From: Gloeocapsa sp. DLM2.Bin57
GTDB lineage: Bacteria; Cyanobacteriota; Cyanobacteriia; Cyanobacteriales; Gloeocapsaceae
Direction: 5' to 3'
Assembly: GCA_007693955.1 (NCBI GenBank)
Contig: RECR01000089.1
Coordinates: 1 to 47,480, forward strand
Length of the DNA: 47,480 nt
The notes below the pieces were generated by a model that saw only the letters and a list, made by a program, of their open reading frames with translations, ran no database searches and was not told the DNA's origin. Of this stretch, positions 7,711 through 15,895 are shown piece by piece (position 1 is the first letter of the stretch; each line of letters begins with the position of its first letter). The position numbers and the translations under genes are program-made.

Positions 7711-8871
7711 TTAAACTGTGAGTAATTGAGGTTTGAGACGTTGAAGAATTTGTTTTAAGACCATAGCTGTCCAATCTATATCAGCAATCTGAGTATCTTT
7801 ACCTAAAGTCAGACGAATTCCTCTAATTGCTTCACTTTGAGAGTAACCCATAGCTAATAGTATGGGACTAGGATTGAGTTTACCACTTTGACAAGCTGAA
7901 CCAGAACTTATTCCTATTCCTGCGAGGTTAAGTTGACGTACCATGGTTTTACCAGTAATCTTCTTATCAAAATAGTTGGGATTAATAATAAAGCTGAGGT
8001 GATGAGGTAAACGATTGATTCTATCTCCTGTAGGGATAAGGTAGGGAGAATCTGCTAGGTGAGTAAAGAGGCGATCGCGCAGTTGTTGTAAACGTAGTGA
8101 TTCTCTACTTAATTCTTGTTTAGCTTTTGCTGCTGCTGCCCCAAATCCTGCTATGATAGCTATTGGTTGAGTACCTGGGCGTAATCCTTGTTCTTGTGCT
8201 CCTCCGTATAAATGGGGTTCTATCTGTACTCCCTGACGTATATATAGTGCTCCTACCCCTTGTGGTCCATAAAGTTTATGACTAGACATGGAGAGTAAAT
8301 CAACCCCAAGGGTTTCTACGTCGATATCTACTCTTCCTGTTACTTGTACTGCATCTGTATGCAAGAGAATTTGATTATTTCTAGCTATTTGGGCTAATTC
8401 TGCTATAGGTTGTAAAGTTCCTACTTCACTTTGTCCATAGATAATGGAGATTAAAACTGTATTTTTTTGTATAGCTGCTTTTAAGTCTAGGGGATTGATT
8501 CTACCTTGAGTATTGACTGGTAATTGGGTGATTTCCCATCCTGATTGAGCAAGGATTTTGACTGGTTCGCTAACTGCGGGATGTTCTACACTAGAGATGA
8601 TTATATGTTGGGGTTGGCTATATTGTTTAGCTATACCAAAGATAGCAAGATTATTACTTTCTGTTCCTCCTGAAGTAAAGGTAATGTCTGTTGGTTGTGC
8701 GTTGATTAAATCAGCTACCTCTATGCGCGCTATTTCTAAAGCTGTAGCTGCTTTTTCTCCCCAAGAGTGTAAACTAGAAGCGTTACCCTCTAGCGCGAAG
8801 ATTTCTTGTACTAGAGCGATCGCTTCTGTACAGGGTTTGGTTGTGGCACTATAATCTAGATAAATTTGCAT
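7711..8871 (-). CDS. iscS: Cysteine desulfurase (IscS/NifS class)
   Basis: This 386-residue PLP enzyme takes sulfur from cysteine for Fe-S clusters and other thio-cofactors. The PLP lysine is Lys199 in SMSSHKLYGPQG. The persulfide cysteine is Cys327 in SSGSACQSG. SGGTESNN (67-74) and HTDAVQ (171-176) are the cofactor-binding motifs. The region around the active cysteine has the longer IscS/NifS-type loop. The usual NNE(V/I)GT motif reads GQSEVGT here. The gene lies in a minus-strand cluster with the zinc-knuckle gene upstream (17 nt) and DUF1995 downstream (4 nt). No Fe-S scaffold gene adjoins. IscS and NifS cannot be told apart by eye. Confidence 0.93.
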   Translation of the reverse strand: MQIYLDYSATTKPCTEAIALVQEIFALEGNASSLHSWGEKAATALEIARIEVADLINAQPTDITFTSGGTESNNLAIFGIAKQYSQPQHIIISSVEHPAVSEPVKILAQSGWEITQLPVNTQGRINPLDLKAAIQKNTVLISIIYGQSEVGTLQPIAELAQIARNNQILLHTDAVQVTGRVDIDVETLGVDLLSMSSHKLYGPQGVGALYIRQGVQIEPHLYGGAQEQGLRPGTQPIAIIAGFGAAAAKAKQELSRESLRLQQLRDRLFTHLADSPYLIPTGDRINRLPHHLSFIINPNYFDKKITGKTMVRQLNLAGIGISSGSACQSGKLNPSPILLAMGYSQSEAIRGIRLTLGKDTQIADIDWTAMVLKQILQRLKPQLLTV

Positions 8872-8888
8872 TGTTTCTGCTGAATAAT

Positions 8889-9269
8889 TTAACCTCCTGG
8901 TTTACATACATTGTAATCTTCATGAGAAATTACCGCTTCAGGGTTGACAAAACTACCATGGTCTCGACAAATTAAACGATAATTACGCGTGACTGGTATG
9001 CTGATGATAAAGCGATCGTGTCTAAGACGCTTCCCGTGAAAATCTCGGTAGTTTCTGTGATTTTGTAAACCTTTAATAATGGTACGCGCTTTTAAGACAA
9101 CTTTCTTAGGAAGTGCACTTAAATCAATGGGATCATGTGCAAAAGTTGCCTCCCATTCTATTTTATGGGTTTTTTTGTCTTCCTTCTGAGAATGTTGAGC
9201 GGCGCATTGATGACAAATTTGACCATATCCTCGATGACCGCAGGAAAACCTCTTTTTTCTCTTGGACAT
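8889..9269 (-). CDS. Zinc-knuckle protein with RelE/ParE-like C-terminal fold
   Basis: This 126-residue protein is of a type common in cyanobacteria. The N-terminus has a Cys/His knuckle (CGHRGYGQICHQCA, about 9-22). The rest reads like a RelE/ParE toxin fold: a basic helix pair with KARTIIKGLQNHRNY, then RFIISIPVTRNYRLICRD, which matches the RelE-type central strands, then ISHEDYNVC. No antitoxin gene is adjacent. The next gene downstream is a cysteine desulfurase, 17 nt away. It may be a housekeeping RNA- or ribosome-binding protein rather than a toxin. The function is not known to me. Confidence 0.7.
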   Translation of the reverse strand: MSKRKKRFSCGHRGYGQICHQCAAQHSQKEDKKTHKIEWEATFAHDPIDLSALPKKVVLKARTIIKGLQNHRNYRDFHGKRLRHDRFIISIPVTRNYRLICRDHGSFVNPEAVISHEDYNVCKPGG

Positions 9270-9449
9270 ACATTTACTCAGCTCTTATTGCTTCGATTTT
9301 CTCCTGAATTAGAAATCAGGATGGTGTATCTTAACTTGTTTATAACCTTATTTATAACTTTACAATAACTTTACAAAATTGAAACTAAGACTTGCTAAGA
9401 CGCTAAGTTTCAAATATAGTGAAGTTAAGTCTAAATTAAGAGAAAATTC

Positions 9450-10616
9450 GTGAAACTAGTCCAATATCTACTCTTAAGCCTATTGGTAATCTGTTTGAAC
9501 GCTTGCTCAGTTCAAGCCGAACAACTCAGAGTAATCACTTATAACGTTGAATCTAATCCCATTGAAAGAACTAATCCACGCTTAGTCGCAGAAGATATTA
9601 AGTTAATCCCACCTGCTGATATTTGGGGTTTAACAGAGGTAGGAAATGCCAATGATGCAGAAATTTTTACTCTCGCTATAGCTAGGGGTAATCCTAATTA
9701 TCAGTCCATCCTAGGCACAACAGGAGGACGCGATCGCCTACAAATTATCTTCAATAGTCAAAGATTAGCATTAATCGATAGTCGAGAAATAGCTAATATC
9801 GGCGGAACACGCGCACCCTTGGTGGCTAAATTTAGGTTTCTCCCCAATAATCAAGAGTTTTTATTCGTGGTTAATCACTTTAATCGTGTTGACGCGGATA
9901 AAAGAGAGTTACAAGCGGAAAATTTACGGAATTGGGGGCGATCGCAAGGACTACCCATCATCGCTGTAGGAGATTATAACTTTGATTTCTCTATCTCTAG
10001 TCAAAGAGGTAACCAAGCTTTCGATATTTTCTTATCTGATGATACTTTTGTGTGGTTGAAACCGAATTGTTTAAGTAGGGGTAATTGCCCCACAACAGGA
10101 ACACAGTGTAACCCTAGATACGATGGTATCCTAGATTTTATCTTTCTAGGCAATCAAGCCCAAACTTGGAGGGGGAGTTCAGAAATTCTCTTCAAAGATA
10201 AGCCGGTGTGTGAGAAAAGAAATCGCGGTTACTCCGATCATTATCCCGTAGAAGCAGAAATCCTGATCACCCCTGTTGGTACTAATATAACTGATAATGC
10301 TGTGGTTATCCTAGGGCTTTTACCTCGTCCCGAAGAAGACGAAAGTAACAACGAAGCTGCTATCATCGGTAATTATAGCTCAAATCCTGTTAATCTCCAA
10401 GGATGGCAGTTACGCGATCGCGCTCAAACTACTTGGGATTTGGACGAGTTAGGTATCCTACAACCAAGAGAGAAAAAAGAAATCAAGCGCAACGGACAAC
10501 CAATGATTCTTAACAATAATGGAGACAGTGTTGATTTACTCAACCCCCAAGGTGAGATAATCGATTCGGTCACCTATTCTAGAGCTAAATTGGGAGAATA
10601 CATTTATTTTCACTAA
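9450..10616 (+). CDS. Exported endonuclease/exonuclease/phosphatase-fold protein with lamin-tail domain
   Basis: This 388-residue protein has a signal peptide at about 1-23 (hydrophobic core LLLSLLVICLNACS, possibly a lipobox ending at Cys19). The EEP metal-dependent phosphodiesterase fold covers about 27-275: ITYNVESNP, LTEVGNAND, FVVNHFNR, GDYNFDF and SDHYPVEAEI carry the Asn, Glu, Asp and His positions of the fold. The C-terminal 110 residues form a lamin-tail-like beta sandwich (AAIIGNYSSNPVNLQGWQL). Secreted nucleases often have this architecture. The substrate could be extracellular DNA or a phosphodiester. The start is GTG at 9450, supported by AAGAGAA 6 nt upstream. It lies 30 nt before the adaptor gene. 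Confidence 0.8.
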   Translation: MKLVQYLLLSLLVICLNACSVQAEQLRVITYNVESNPIERTNPRLVAEDIKLIPPADIWGLTEVGNANDAEIFTLAIARGNPNYQSILGTTGGRDRLQIIFNSQRLALIDSREIANIGGTRAPLVAKFRFLPNNQEFLFVVNHFNRVDADKRELQAENLRNWGRSQGLPIIAVGDYNFDFSISSQRGNQAFDIFLSDDTFVWLKPNCLSRGNCPTTGTQCNPRYDGILDFIFLGNQAQTWRGSSEILFKDKPVCEKRNRGYSDHYPVEAEILITPVGTNITDNAVVILGLLPRPEEDESNNEAAIIGNYSSNPVNLQGWQLRDRAQTTWDLDELGILQPREKKEIKRNGQPMILNNNGDSVDLLNPQGEIIDSVTYSRAKLGEYIYFH

Positions 10617-10646
10617 AATAATTGAGAATAATCACAAAAAACACCT

Positions 10647-11960
10647 ATGCTAAAAGTCAAACTATACGCCAGCTTATTTAGTGCTGCTCTTATTTTAACC
10701 ACAGGTTGCGCTCAAGAACAAAATCAAGCAACCGCACCCCAAGCTTTACCCGTTAAGTTAGAAACCCTCGAACAAACTAGCTTAATCAATAGTAGCCAAT
10801 TTGTCGGGAGTCTCGAAGCCACTAGGACAGTCAATCTCGCACCTAGAATCAGTGGTAGAGTTTTAGAAATACTTGTACCTAGTGGAACTATTGTAACCAG
10901 AGGTACACCTTTAATGTTACTAGAGCCTGAACAACAACAAGAAGAGGTTAACGCTAGAGAAGCTAGGGTACAATCAGCTAGAGCGGATTTAGCGGCTACC
11001 CAATCTCAATTAATCAGTGCTCAAGCTCAAAAAGCCGAAGCAGAAGCTAATTTACTCAGAGCTAAAGCTCAATTAGAAAACGTTACCGCTAACCTGGATT
11101 TAGCCCAAACTAACTTTGCTCGTGCTCAGTTTTTAGTAGAAGAGGGAGTAGCTTCTCAACAAGAATTAGATAATCGCACTAACGAATTAAAAACCAGTGA
11201 AGCTAATGTAGAAGCTCAAGAAAAAACCGTCAGCGCTCAAGAGCAAGCACTAGAAGCAGCTATACAAGGTATTGAACAAGCTAAAGCTAATATCGCTCGT
11301 GCGGAATCACAAGTAGCAGCAGCAGAAGGTGAATTAGGGGTAGCTAGAGTTAGTTTACAAGATAACCAAGTTGTCGCTCCTGTTGATGGTGAGGTGGGCG
11401 ATTATATCCCCCAAGCGGGAGATTTCGTTAATGTTGGTCAGGTTGTAACTACTTTGACTGATAACCGTGAGTTTGATTTACGTATTTTTGTCCCTGTTGA
11501 GCAAAGATCTTTATTAAAGTTAGGTCTTACTGTAGAAATTATCGACGGTGGAGGAACAGGAGAAGGTCAGACAGGTACAATTACTTTTATCTCTCCTAAT
11601 GTAGATCCAACTACTCAAAGTATCTTAGCTAAGGTAACTTTTCCTAATGATGGTATTCTGCGTAATGGACAGTTTGTCACTGTCACAATCATCTGGAATG
11701 AACAACCAGGATTATTAGTACCAACGATCGCTGTTTCTACTCTCGGTAGTCAGAGATTCGTCTTTGTCGCTGAACAAGGGGAAGGGGATTCTGGTTTAGT
11801 CGCTAAACAGACACCAATACAAGTAGGACCAATCCAAGGTCAAGCTTATCAGGTAATCTCGGGATTAGAGCCAGGAGATCAAATAGCTGTGTCAAGAATA
11901 CTTGACTTGTCTAATGGACGACCGATACAACCCGATAATACGCAATCTCAAGCTAATTAG
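10647..11960 (+). CDS. RND-type efflux membrane fusion protein (HlyD/AcrA family), lipoprotein
   Basis: This 437-residue periplasmic adaptor links an inner-membrane pump to an outer-membrane channel. A lipobox ILTTGC places lipidation at Cys21. A barrel-sandwich half motif (RISGRVLEILVPSGTIV) is followed by an unusually long alanine/glutamine-rich coiled-coil hairpin (about 100-235). The second half motif (VVAPVDGEVGDYIPQAGDFV) and a beta-barrel/membrane-proximal domain end it. The usual AcrB-like permease gene is not downstream. A 36-residue membrane peptide gene starts 10 nt after the stop. The pump partner must lie elsewhere, or may be of another type. Confidence 0.88.
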   Translation: MLKVKLYASLFSAALILTTGCAQEQNQATAPQALPVKLETLEQTSLINSSQFVGSLEATRTVNLAPRISGRVLEILVPSGTIVTRGTPLMLLEPEQQQEEVNAREARVQSARADLAATQSQLISAQAQKAEAEANLLRAKAQLENVTANLDLAQTNFARAQFLVEEGVASQQELDNRTNELKTSEANVEAQEKTVSAQEQALEAAIQGIEQAKANIARAESQVAAAEGELGVARVSLQDNQVVAPVDGEVGDYIPQAGDFVNVGQVVTTLTDNREFDLRIFVPVEQRSLLKLGLTVEIIDGGGTGEGQTGTITFISPNVDPTTQSILAKVTFPNDGILRNGQFVTVTIIWNEQPGLLVPTIAVSTLGSQRFVFVAEQGEGDSGLVAKQTPIQVGPIQGQAYQVISGLEPGDQIAVSRILDLSNGRPIQPDNTQSQAN

Positions 11961-11970
11961 GACAACTCCC

Positions 11971-12081
11971 ATGACTAAACAGAAAAATTCCCTCAAAGAC
12001 TGGTCTTTTGATGACTGGATGAATCACATTCTTTTTGGAGGTACTATTTTGTTGTTGATTTATTCCTTCTTCTTTGTATGA
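11971..12081 (+). CDS. 36-residue single-span membrane peptide
   Basis: ATG at 11971 to TGA at 12079-12081. The protein has a polar N-terminus (MTKQKNSLKDWSFDDWMNHI) and then one hydrophobic span (LFGGTILLLIYSFFFV) ending at the last residue. Its stop overlaps the ATG of the DUF2808 gene as ATGA, the classical sign of translational coupling. It lies 10 nt after the adaptor gene. The tight spacing on both sides makes chance unlikely. The function is unknown. It may be a small subunit or regulator of the pump. Confidence 0.6.
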   Translation: MTKQKNSLKDWSFDDWMNHILFGGTILLLIYSFFFV

Positions 12082-12602
12082 AGAGAATCATCTTATCTTC
12101 TCTAGCCATTTTCCTTTTAACTTCTCAACCTATCAAAGCACAACCAAGCAATGCTTTTACGGGAACCCCCCCAACTTTCGTGGGGGCTACTGTTCCTCAT
12201 AATAGTGTAGGTTTTAGGTTGTCTTGGTATTATTTTACCACTAATTTACCCGTTGATTCTCAACAATCTTTGGGAAAACTTACTATTACTCCTGGTTCGA
12301 ATTTTAGCACAATCGATTTTAACCTGAATGAAACTCAAGCTTTTCTTGGGAGTTTTAGAAATCGTGGTGAAGCTATTAATATTCAACAAGTCAATTTAGA
12401 TCCTGATAATCAAACTATTGAGATTATTTTTGCCGAACCTATCCCCCCAGATACTGTTTTTACAGTTGGTTTAAGGGCTAGACAAAATCCAACTTCTGAA
12501 GGCGTTTATTTGTTTAGAATCTATGCTTTTCCCGCGGGAGATAATCCCATAGGCTTAGATTTAGGTGTGGCTAGGTTAAGTTTTTATCAATCTTTTTGGT
12601 AA
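12078..12602 (+). CDS. DUF2808 family exported protein
   Basis: This 174-residue protein has a signal peptide at about 1-21 (cleavage near IKAQP). The remainder is a single beta-rich domain typical of the cyanobacterial DUF2808 family: FVGATVPHNSVGFRLSWYYF, then IEIIFAEPIPPDTVFTVGL, then GVYLFRIYAFPAG. It should be periplasmic or outer-membrane associated. Its ATG overlaps the stop of the 36-residue peptide gene, and a rho-independent terminator follows 98 bp downstream. No biochemical role is known to me. Confidence 0.75.
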   Translation: MKRIILSSLAIFLLTSQPIKAQPSNAFTGTPPTFVGATVPHNSVGFRLSWYYFTTNLPVDSQQSLGKLTITPGSNFSTIDFNLNETQAFLGSFRNRGEAINIQQVNLDPDNQTIEIIFAEPIPPDTVFTVGLRARQNPTSEGVYLFRIYAFPAGDNPIGLDLGVARLSFYQSFW

Positions 12603-12699
12603 GTAAATAGTATAGCGCTATAGAACAAAAAATGAACAAATTTGTGATAAAAATGGCTATGTATCCTCAAGCTCATTTAGAAAAATAAATAATAATGAT

Positions 12700-12720
12700 G
12701 GGAGCTTTTCGCTCCCTTTT
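12700..12720 (+). terminator. Rho-independent terminator
   Basis: GGGAGC (12700-12705), loop TTTTC, GCTCCC (12711-12716), then TTTT. It closes the 9450-12602 operon and lies just before the convergent epimerase gene. Confidence 0.75.
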
Positions 12721-12731
12721 ACAATTACTAA

Positions 12732-13604
12732 TTAAGTTAGAGATTCTATAGTAAAAACTATTTTTGTTTCTTGAGTTTCTCCAGGTTCAGCTATTAGTAA
12801 TTTCTCACCTGTATTGAGTGCATTACGAGGAGAACTCCAGGGTTCTAAACAATAAAAATCTTTGTTTTTGACTGTCCAAAATACTAAAGTACTGTAATTT
12901 TTATCGTATTCAATACTTAGCTTGAGTTGTCTGTGTTTATCAGTAACCGTAGCTATATTAGCTGAAAGATTAGTAAAAGCTACATCAATTTCTTCTCGGT
13001 TAAAATCAAATTCACCTGTGAATTGTTCCTTTTTGGTATCTCCTTTAGCTTGATATTCTGTGGCGGGAATCTCCAATAACAATTGACTTTTATCTGCTAC
13101 GTAAAAATAAGGATGTATCCCAGTGGCAAAAGGCATTGATTGGTCAGAAAGATTCCGATGACGATAAACTAATTCTAGGGTATTACCTTTAATTGTGTAA
13201 ATAAAGTCTAATTCAAAATCAAAAGGATACACTAAAAGAGTTTCTGCATTACTTTTAAGACTAACAGTGATACTTGCTTTCCCTTCTCTAGACTCTTGAG
13301 TCACTTCCCAGGGTAAATTACGAGCAAATCCATGTTGGGCTAACTTATAAGTCTTTCCCTCATACTCATAAGTATCATCAACCAAATTACCACAGATGGG
13401 GAATAATAGAGGAATACCACCTCTAACAGATAATTTAGGATCTTGGAATCTCTCTCTATCTAAATAAAAAATATCTTGATTTTGCCAGCGCCACTCGGTT
13501 ACTATACCACCTCTTTCTGGTACAACGCTAATTTCGGATTGTCCTATTTCATCAGAAAGATGATAGGTTTTGTATAATGATTGTGTAGAGGCGATTTTAA
13601 ACAT
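12732..13604 (-). CDS. Aldose 1-epimerase family protein
   Basis: This 290-residue beta-sandwich protein is of the galactose mutarotase / hexose-6-phosphate mutarotase superfamily, which interconverts sugar anomers. Family features are RGGIPLLFPICG (about 62-73), the QHGFARNLPW box with its His and Arg, and FATGIHPYF with the second active-site His. FYCLEPWSSPRNALNTG carries the C-terminal Glu. The wording of these motifs is closer to the YeaD/slr1438-type group than to GalM. The substrate is not determinable. The start is ATG at 13604, and no operon partner is present. Confidence 0.85.
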   Translation of the reverse strand: MFKIASTQSLYKTYHLSDEIGQSEISVVPERGGIVTEWRWQNQDIFYLDRERFQDPKLSVRGGIPLLFPICGNLVDDTYEYEGKTYKLAQHGFARNLPWEVTQESREGKASITVSLKSNAETLLVYPFDFELDFIYTIKGNTLELVYRHRNLSDQSMPFATGIHPYFYVADKSQLLLEIPATEYQAKGDTKKEQFTGEFDFNREEIDVAFTNLSANIATVTDKHRQLKLSIEYDKNYSTLVFWTVKNKDFYCLEPWSSPRNALNTGEKLLIAEPGETQETKIVFTIESLT

Positions 13605-13751
13605 AGGTTTACTTTGGTGATAATGGTAGATAAGTTGGTTGTAAGGTAAACTGGAACATTAGTCAAGGATTTTTTAGATTAATCTTATTAATCAGGGTTG
13701 TTGCGTTACTTGTGTTAGAATTAATTAAGAATATTTACTTAAAAAATAGCT

Positions 13752-13757
13752 TATAAT
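13752..13757 (+). promoter_or_regulatory. -10-like box TATAAT upstream of DUF5132-like gene
   Basis: A perfect TATAAT lies 38 bp before the likely ATG at 13796. I see no convincing -35 hexamer at the right distance. Confidence 0.35.
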
Positions 13758-13795
13758 AGCATTAGTAAAAGTTTGTTGGATTGAATAAAGAGAAA

Positions 13796-14059
13796 ATGAT
13801 GTCAGAAGAAATCAAAAATATGTCTAACAATTTTACTCAAACTTTCCGTGTTAGCCCCTCTCAAGCGGTTGTTATTGGTTTGGGTACAATTGTTCTTGCT
13901 CCTACTGTGTTATCTTTACTAAAACCTGTTGCTAAAGCTACTCTCAAAACTGGAGTTGTTTTTTACGAAAAAACTAAAGCTAATCTGGCTGAAACTTCAG
14001 AAGTCATTGGCGATATCATCGCTGAAGCTAAAGCCGAAGTAATCGAAGAACAAAAATAA
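13796..14059 (+). CDS. DUF5132-like small membrane-associated protein
   Basis: The protein is 87 residues from ATG 13796 (an in-frame TTG lies at 13781; AAAGAG just upstream favours the ATG). A hydrophobic segment SQAVVIGLGTIVLAPTVLSLL is followed by KPVAKATLKTGVVFYEKTKA and an acidic helix EVIGDIIAEAKAEVIEE. This is the pattern of DUF5132 proteins, which I know as neighbours of HMA-domain/P1B-ATPase genes. A similar protein lies in exactly that context at 17073-17363. This copy stands alone, 3.2 kb from the ATPase operon. It may belong to the same function. Confidence 0.6.
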   Translation: MMSEEIKNMSNNFTQTFRVSPSQAVVIGLGTIVLAPTVLSLLKPVAKATLKTGVVFYEKTKANLAETSEVIGDIIAEAKAEVIEEQK

Positions 14060-14099
14060 GTTTTGTTACCACTTTCGCTACACACCTTAATCTTTTACT

Positions 14100-14121
14100 C
14101 CTCGCCTGGTAAATGGCGAGG
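14100..14121 (+). other. Hairpin downstream of DUF5132-like gene
   Basis: CCTCGCC (14100-14106), loop TGGTAAAT, GGCGAGG (14115-14121): a perfect 7-bp stem. No T-tract follows on either strand, so it may be an RNA-stabilising element or a weak terminator. Confidence 0.4.
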
Positions 14122-14135
14122 GTGCTCCCGTCTTT

Positions 14136-14279
14136 CTAAACCTCTTCTCTCAGCAAAGAGGATTTTTCTCTATTATTGACGACTTCCCAGACTTCTCCCC
14201 AACGGGATTTAATCATACTCCTAATTTTAACCGAATTATACAACCGATTTGGGTAATCACCTTTAGATCTACTCATCAT
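14136..14279 (-). CDS. Possible 47-residue protein
   Basis: An ORF from ATG-ATG (14274-14279) to TAG (14136-14138) encodes a basic, tryptophan-containing peptide with KIRSMIKSRWGEVWEVVNN. GAGAGAG lies about 9 nt before the first ATG and would serve as a ribosome binding site. The amino acid mix looks natural (an amphipathic helix with two Trp). I recognise no family. It lies in the otherwise empty stretch between the DUF5132-like gene and the 14515 gene. Confidence 0.35.
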   Translation of the reverse strand: MMSRSKGDYPNRLYNSVKIRSMIKSRWGEVWEVVNNREKSSLLREEV

Positions 14280-14514
14280 TGACTTGCTCTCTCAAATTTA
14301 AAGACAAAGATTCTCACTAGCTATTGAACCCATAGCTAGCTTTTATCTCTAAAAATATTATACTATTTACCCAAACTTATTGCAAATAATTAGCAATAGT
14401 GCTAAGATTCTTTCTAGTGGTTCTTTAGCATCTTTTCCGGGAAAGACACAAATAACCTCCTGTAGCAGTTTAGCTTTTAGCCCTCCTGTAGGGGGGTTGT
14501 TTCTTGTACGCAAA

Positions 14515-14754
14515 ATGAAGATAGAACAAAGAATCAGGTATTATATCGCTCAAACATTGGATAACCCCGATATAGACTCTTATTTTTGCCTCAAAACCAA
14601 GGTTAAAACTATTTCTGTCTATATAAGTCCTGAGTTAGAAGGTAAAGCCCAAAAATTATTCACCATTTTGCAACATTATCCCATTGGTTATATCGTCAAC
14701 GACTTGATGTATGGTCGCAAATTGTCCATTTATTTGAAACAAAAACAGGTATAA
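14515..14754 (+). CDS. Hypothetical 79-residue protein
   Basis: ATG at 14515 begins KIEQRIRYYIAQTLDNPD. The frame also runs upstream to a TTG at 14380, but the codons before 14515 give a low-complexity serine-rich string that looks non-coding. The product is a soluble alpha/beta protein with ISVYISPELEGKAQKLF and YIVNDLMYGRKLSIYL. It ends 4 nt before the PEP-CTERM gene, so the two may share a transcript. An imperfect CCCTCC/GGGGGG hairpin lies just upstream (14481-14496). I do not recognise the family. Confidence 0.5.
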   Translation: MKIEQRIRYYIAQTLDNPDIDSYFCLKTKVKTISVYISPELEGKAQKLFTILQHYPIGYIVNDLMYGRKLSIYLKQKQV

Positions 14755-14758
14755 ACTC

Positions 14759-15490
14759 ATGTCTCGATATTTACTCAAAACAACCGCTATCACGATTGGT
14801 ACAGCCTTAATGGCAAGTGTTCCTTTAGTAGCACAAGCTGCTGACTTTAGATTTGATTGGACTGGTCAAATCGCCGGTTTTGGCGTCAGAGGTACATTTG
14901 GTTATGATGAGAATCAAAGCTATCCTGGTGGCATTGTCAGTACAGGTGATTTAGATTATCTCAATGTCTCCTTTTATGCTCCTAATGGGACTCTTTTGAG
15001 AACTTATAACAATAATCATCAAGATCCAGGAGTCAATTTTAATTTTAATATCAATACCATGGAAATCCTCCAAGCAGGTAGTTACAATGCTCCTGACGGT
15101 ATTAGTATTGGAGCACCCAATTATGACAGAGAAAGTGGTAATGATCCAACAGAAGCGAGTGGTTTAACTTTTTGGTCAAAACCCCCAAGAAGCGAAACTC
15201 CTCATCTTCATGTAGATGATTGGGCTGATGAGTTTGGTTTCCCTATCGGTTTTAGTACTCATGAAGAGGTTGCTTTTCCCACTCGGACAACACAAGAACT
15301 CATTGATGATGGTAGGGTAGGTGAAGCGTACTTACCTCCTTTAGGCAACCCCGTTACTCCCTTGGGTGAAAGAGGACAATTTGCTCAGGTTACTCCCATA
15401 AATGATCCTGTTATTCCTGAACCAACCACGATTATTGCTTCTGTTTTGTTGGCAGGTTTAATGCCTTTAAAACGAAAGTTGAAGGTTTAA
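14759..15490 (+). CDS. PEP-CTERM sorted exported protein
   Basis: This 243-residue protein has a signal peptide at about 1-27 (VPLVAQA-AD). Its C-terminus has the PEP-CTERM layout: VIPEPTT, a hydrophobic span IIASVLLAGLM, and basic KRKLK. Exosortase should process it at the PEP motif for surface display, often together with exopolysaccharide. The body (28-215) is beta-rich with FRFDWTGQIAGFGVRGTFGY near the start, and has no enzyme motif I recognise. A strong hairpin terminator follows at 15502. Confidence 0.8.
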   Translation: MSRYLLKTTAITIGTALMASVPLVAQAADFRFDWTGQIAGFGVRGTFGYDENQSYPGGIVSTGDLDYLNVSFYAPNGTLLRTYNNNHQDPGVNFNFNINTMEILQAGSYNAPDGISIGAPNYDRESGNDPTEASGLTFWSKPPRSETPHLHVDDWADEFGFPIGFSTHEEVAFPTRTTQELIDDGRVGEAYLPPLGNPVTPLGERGQFAQVTPINDPVIPEPTTIIASVLLAGLMPLKRKLKV

Positions 15491-15501
15491 GTTAGTATAA
15501 T

Positions 15502-15532
15502 GCGCCAAGGACAGGTAAAAAAGCCTTGGTGC
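15502..15532. terminator. Hairpin terminator, copy 1 of a duplicated element
   Basis: GCGCCAAGG (15502-15510) pairs with CCTTGGTGC (15524-15532; one G-T pair). The loop is ACAGGTAAAAAAG and ATTTCTT follows. The same stem and loop recur at 17017-17048. It closes the PEP-CTERM gene, and the copy may work in both directions. Confidence 0.65.
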
Positions 15533-15537
15533 ATTTC

Positions 15538-15858
15538 TTATAGATTTTGTAGATGTTCAGAAAGAAATAAAGCAGTCTTGTTTAGATTATGTTTTTCTAG
15601 AGTATTAATATATTCCAAGGGACTTCTAGCCGGATTTTTGAGACGTCGCCGCACTTTACCTAAAGAATAACAAACTCTAGCTAAGTCTATATTAATCAAC
15701 TCCATAAGTAAGTCATCTGGATGTGTCACTTTGATACCATATTTATCTAAAATCCTTGTGGGGAAATCAGTTAAATTAAAAGTAATGATTTGAGCATTAA
15801 CCTGAATCGCCGCGGCTAGAATATGTCTATCTTTTGCATCTGGTAAAGTCAGATTTTG
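15538..15858 (-). pseudogene. PIN-domain toxin, C-terminal fragment cut by an IS
   Basis: The frame is open from about 15858 to TAG/TAA at 15538 and encodes the C-terminal third of a VapC-like PIN protein. It has LTLPDAKDRHILAAAI with the conserved acidic residues, then AQIITFNLTDFP, then a helical tail RRRLKNPARSPLEYINTLEK. The N-terminal part with the first catalytic Asp is missing. Just upstream lies the right end of an IS605-type element. The matching antitoxin fragment lies on the far side of that element (16644-16946). An intact ATG exists only at 15729, after the PIN motif, so no working nuclease can be made. Confidence 0.75.
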
Positions 15859-15859
15859 G

Positions 15860-15895
15860 TTGACATCCTCCCGGAATCTTTAGGTCGGGGATTCT
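15860..15895 (-). repeat. IS200/IS605-family right end
   Basis: On the minus strand, GAATC (15894-15890) and GATTC (15878-15874) flank CCCCGACCTAAA. CCGGGAGGATGTCAAC then runs to the junction with the PIN gene. This GGGAGGATGTCAA-type ending is typical of cyanobacterial tnpB-carrying elements. The tnpB stop lies inside the hairpin. Confidence 0.7.

Noticed and set aside
10647-12602. Complete RND tripartite pump
   Set aside because: Only the adaptor is present. No permease or outer-membrane channel gene lies in the operon.
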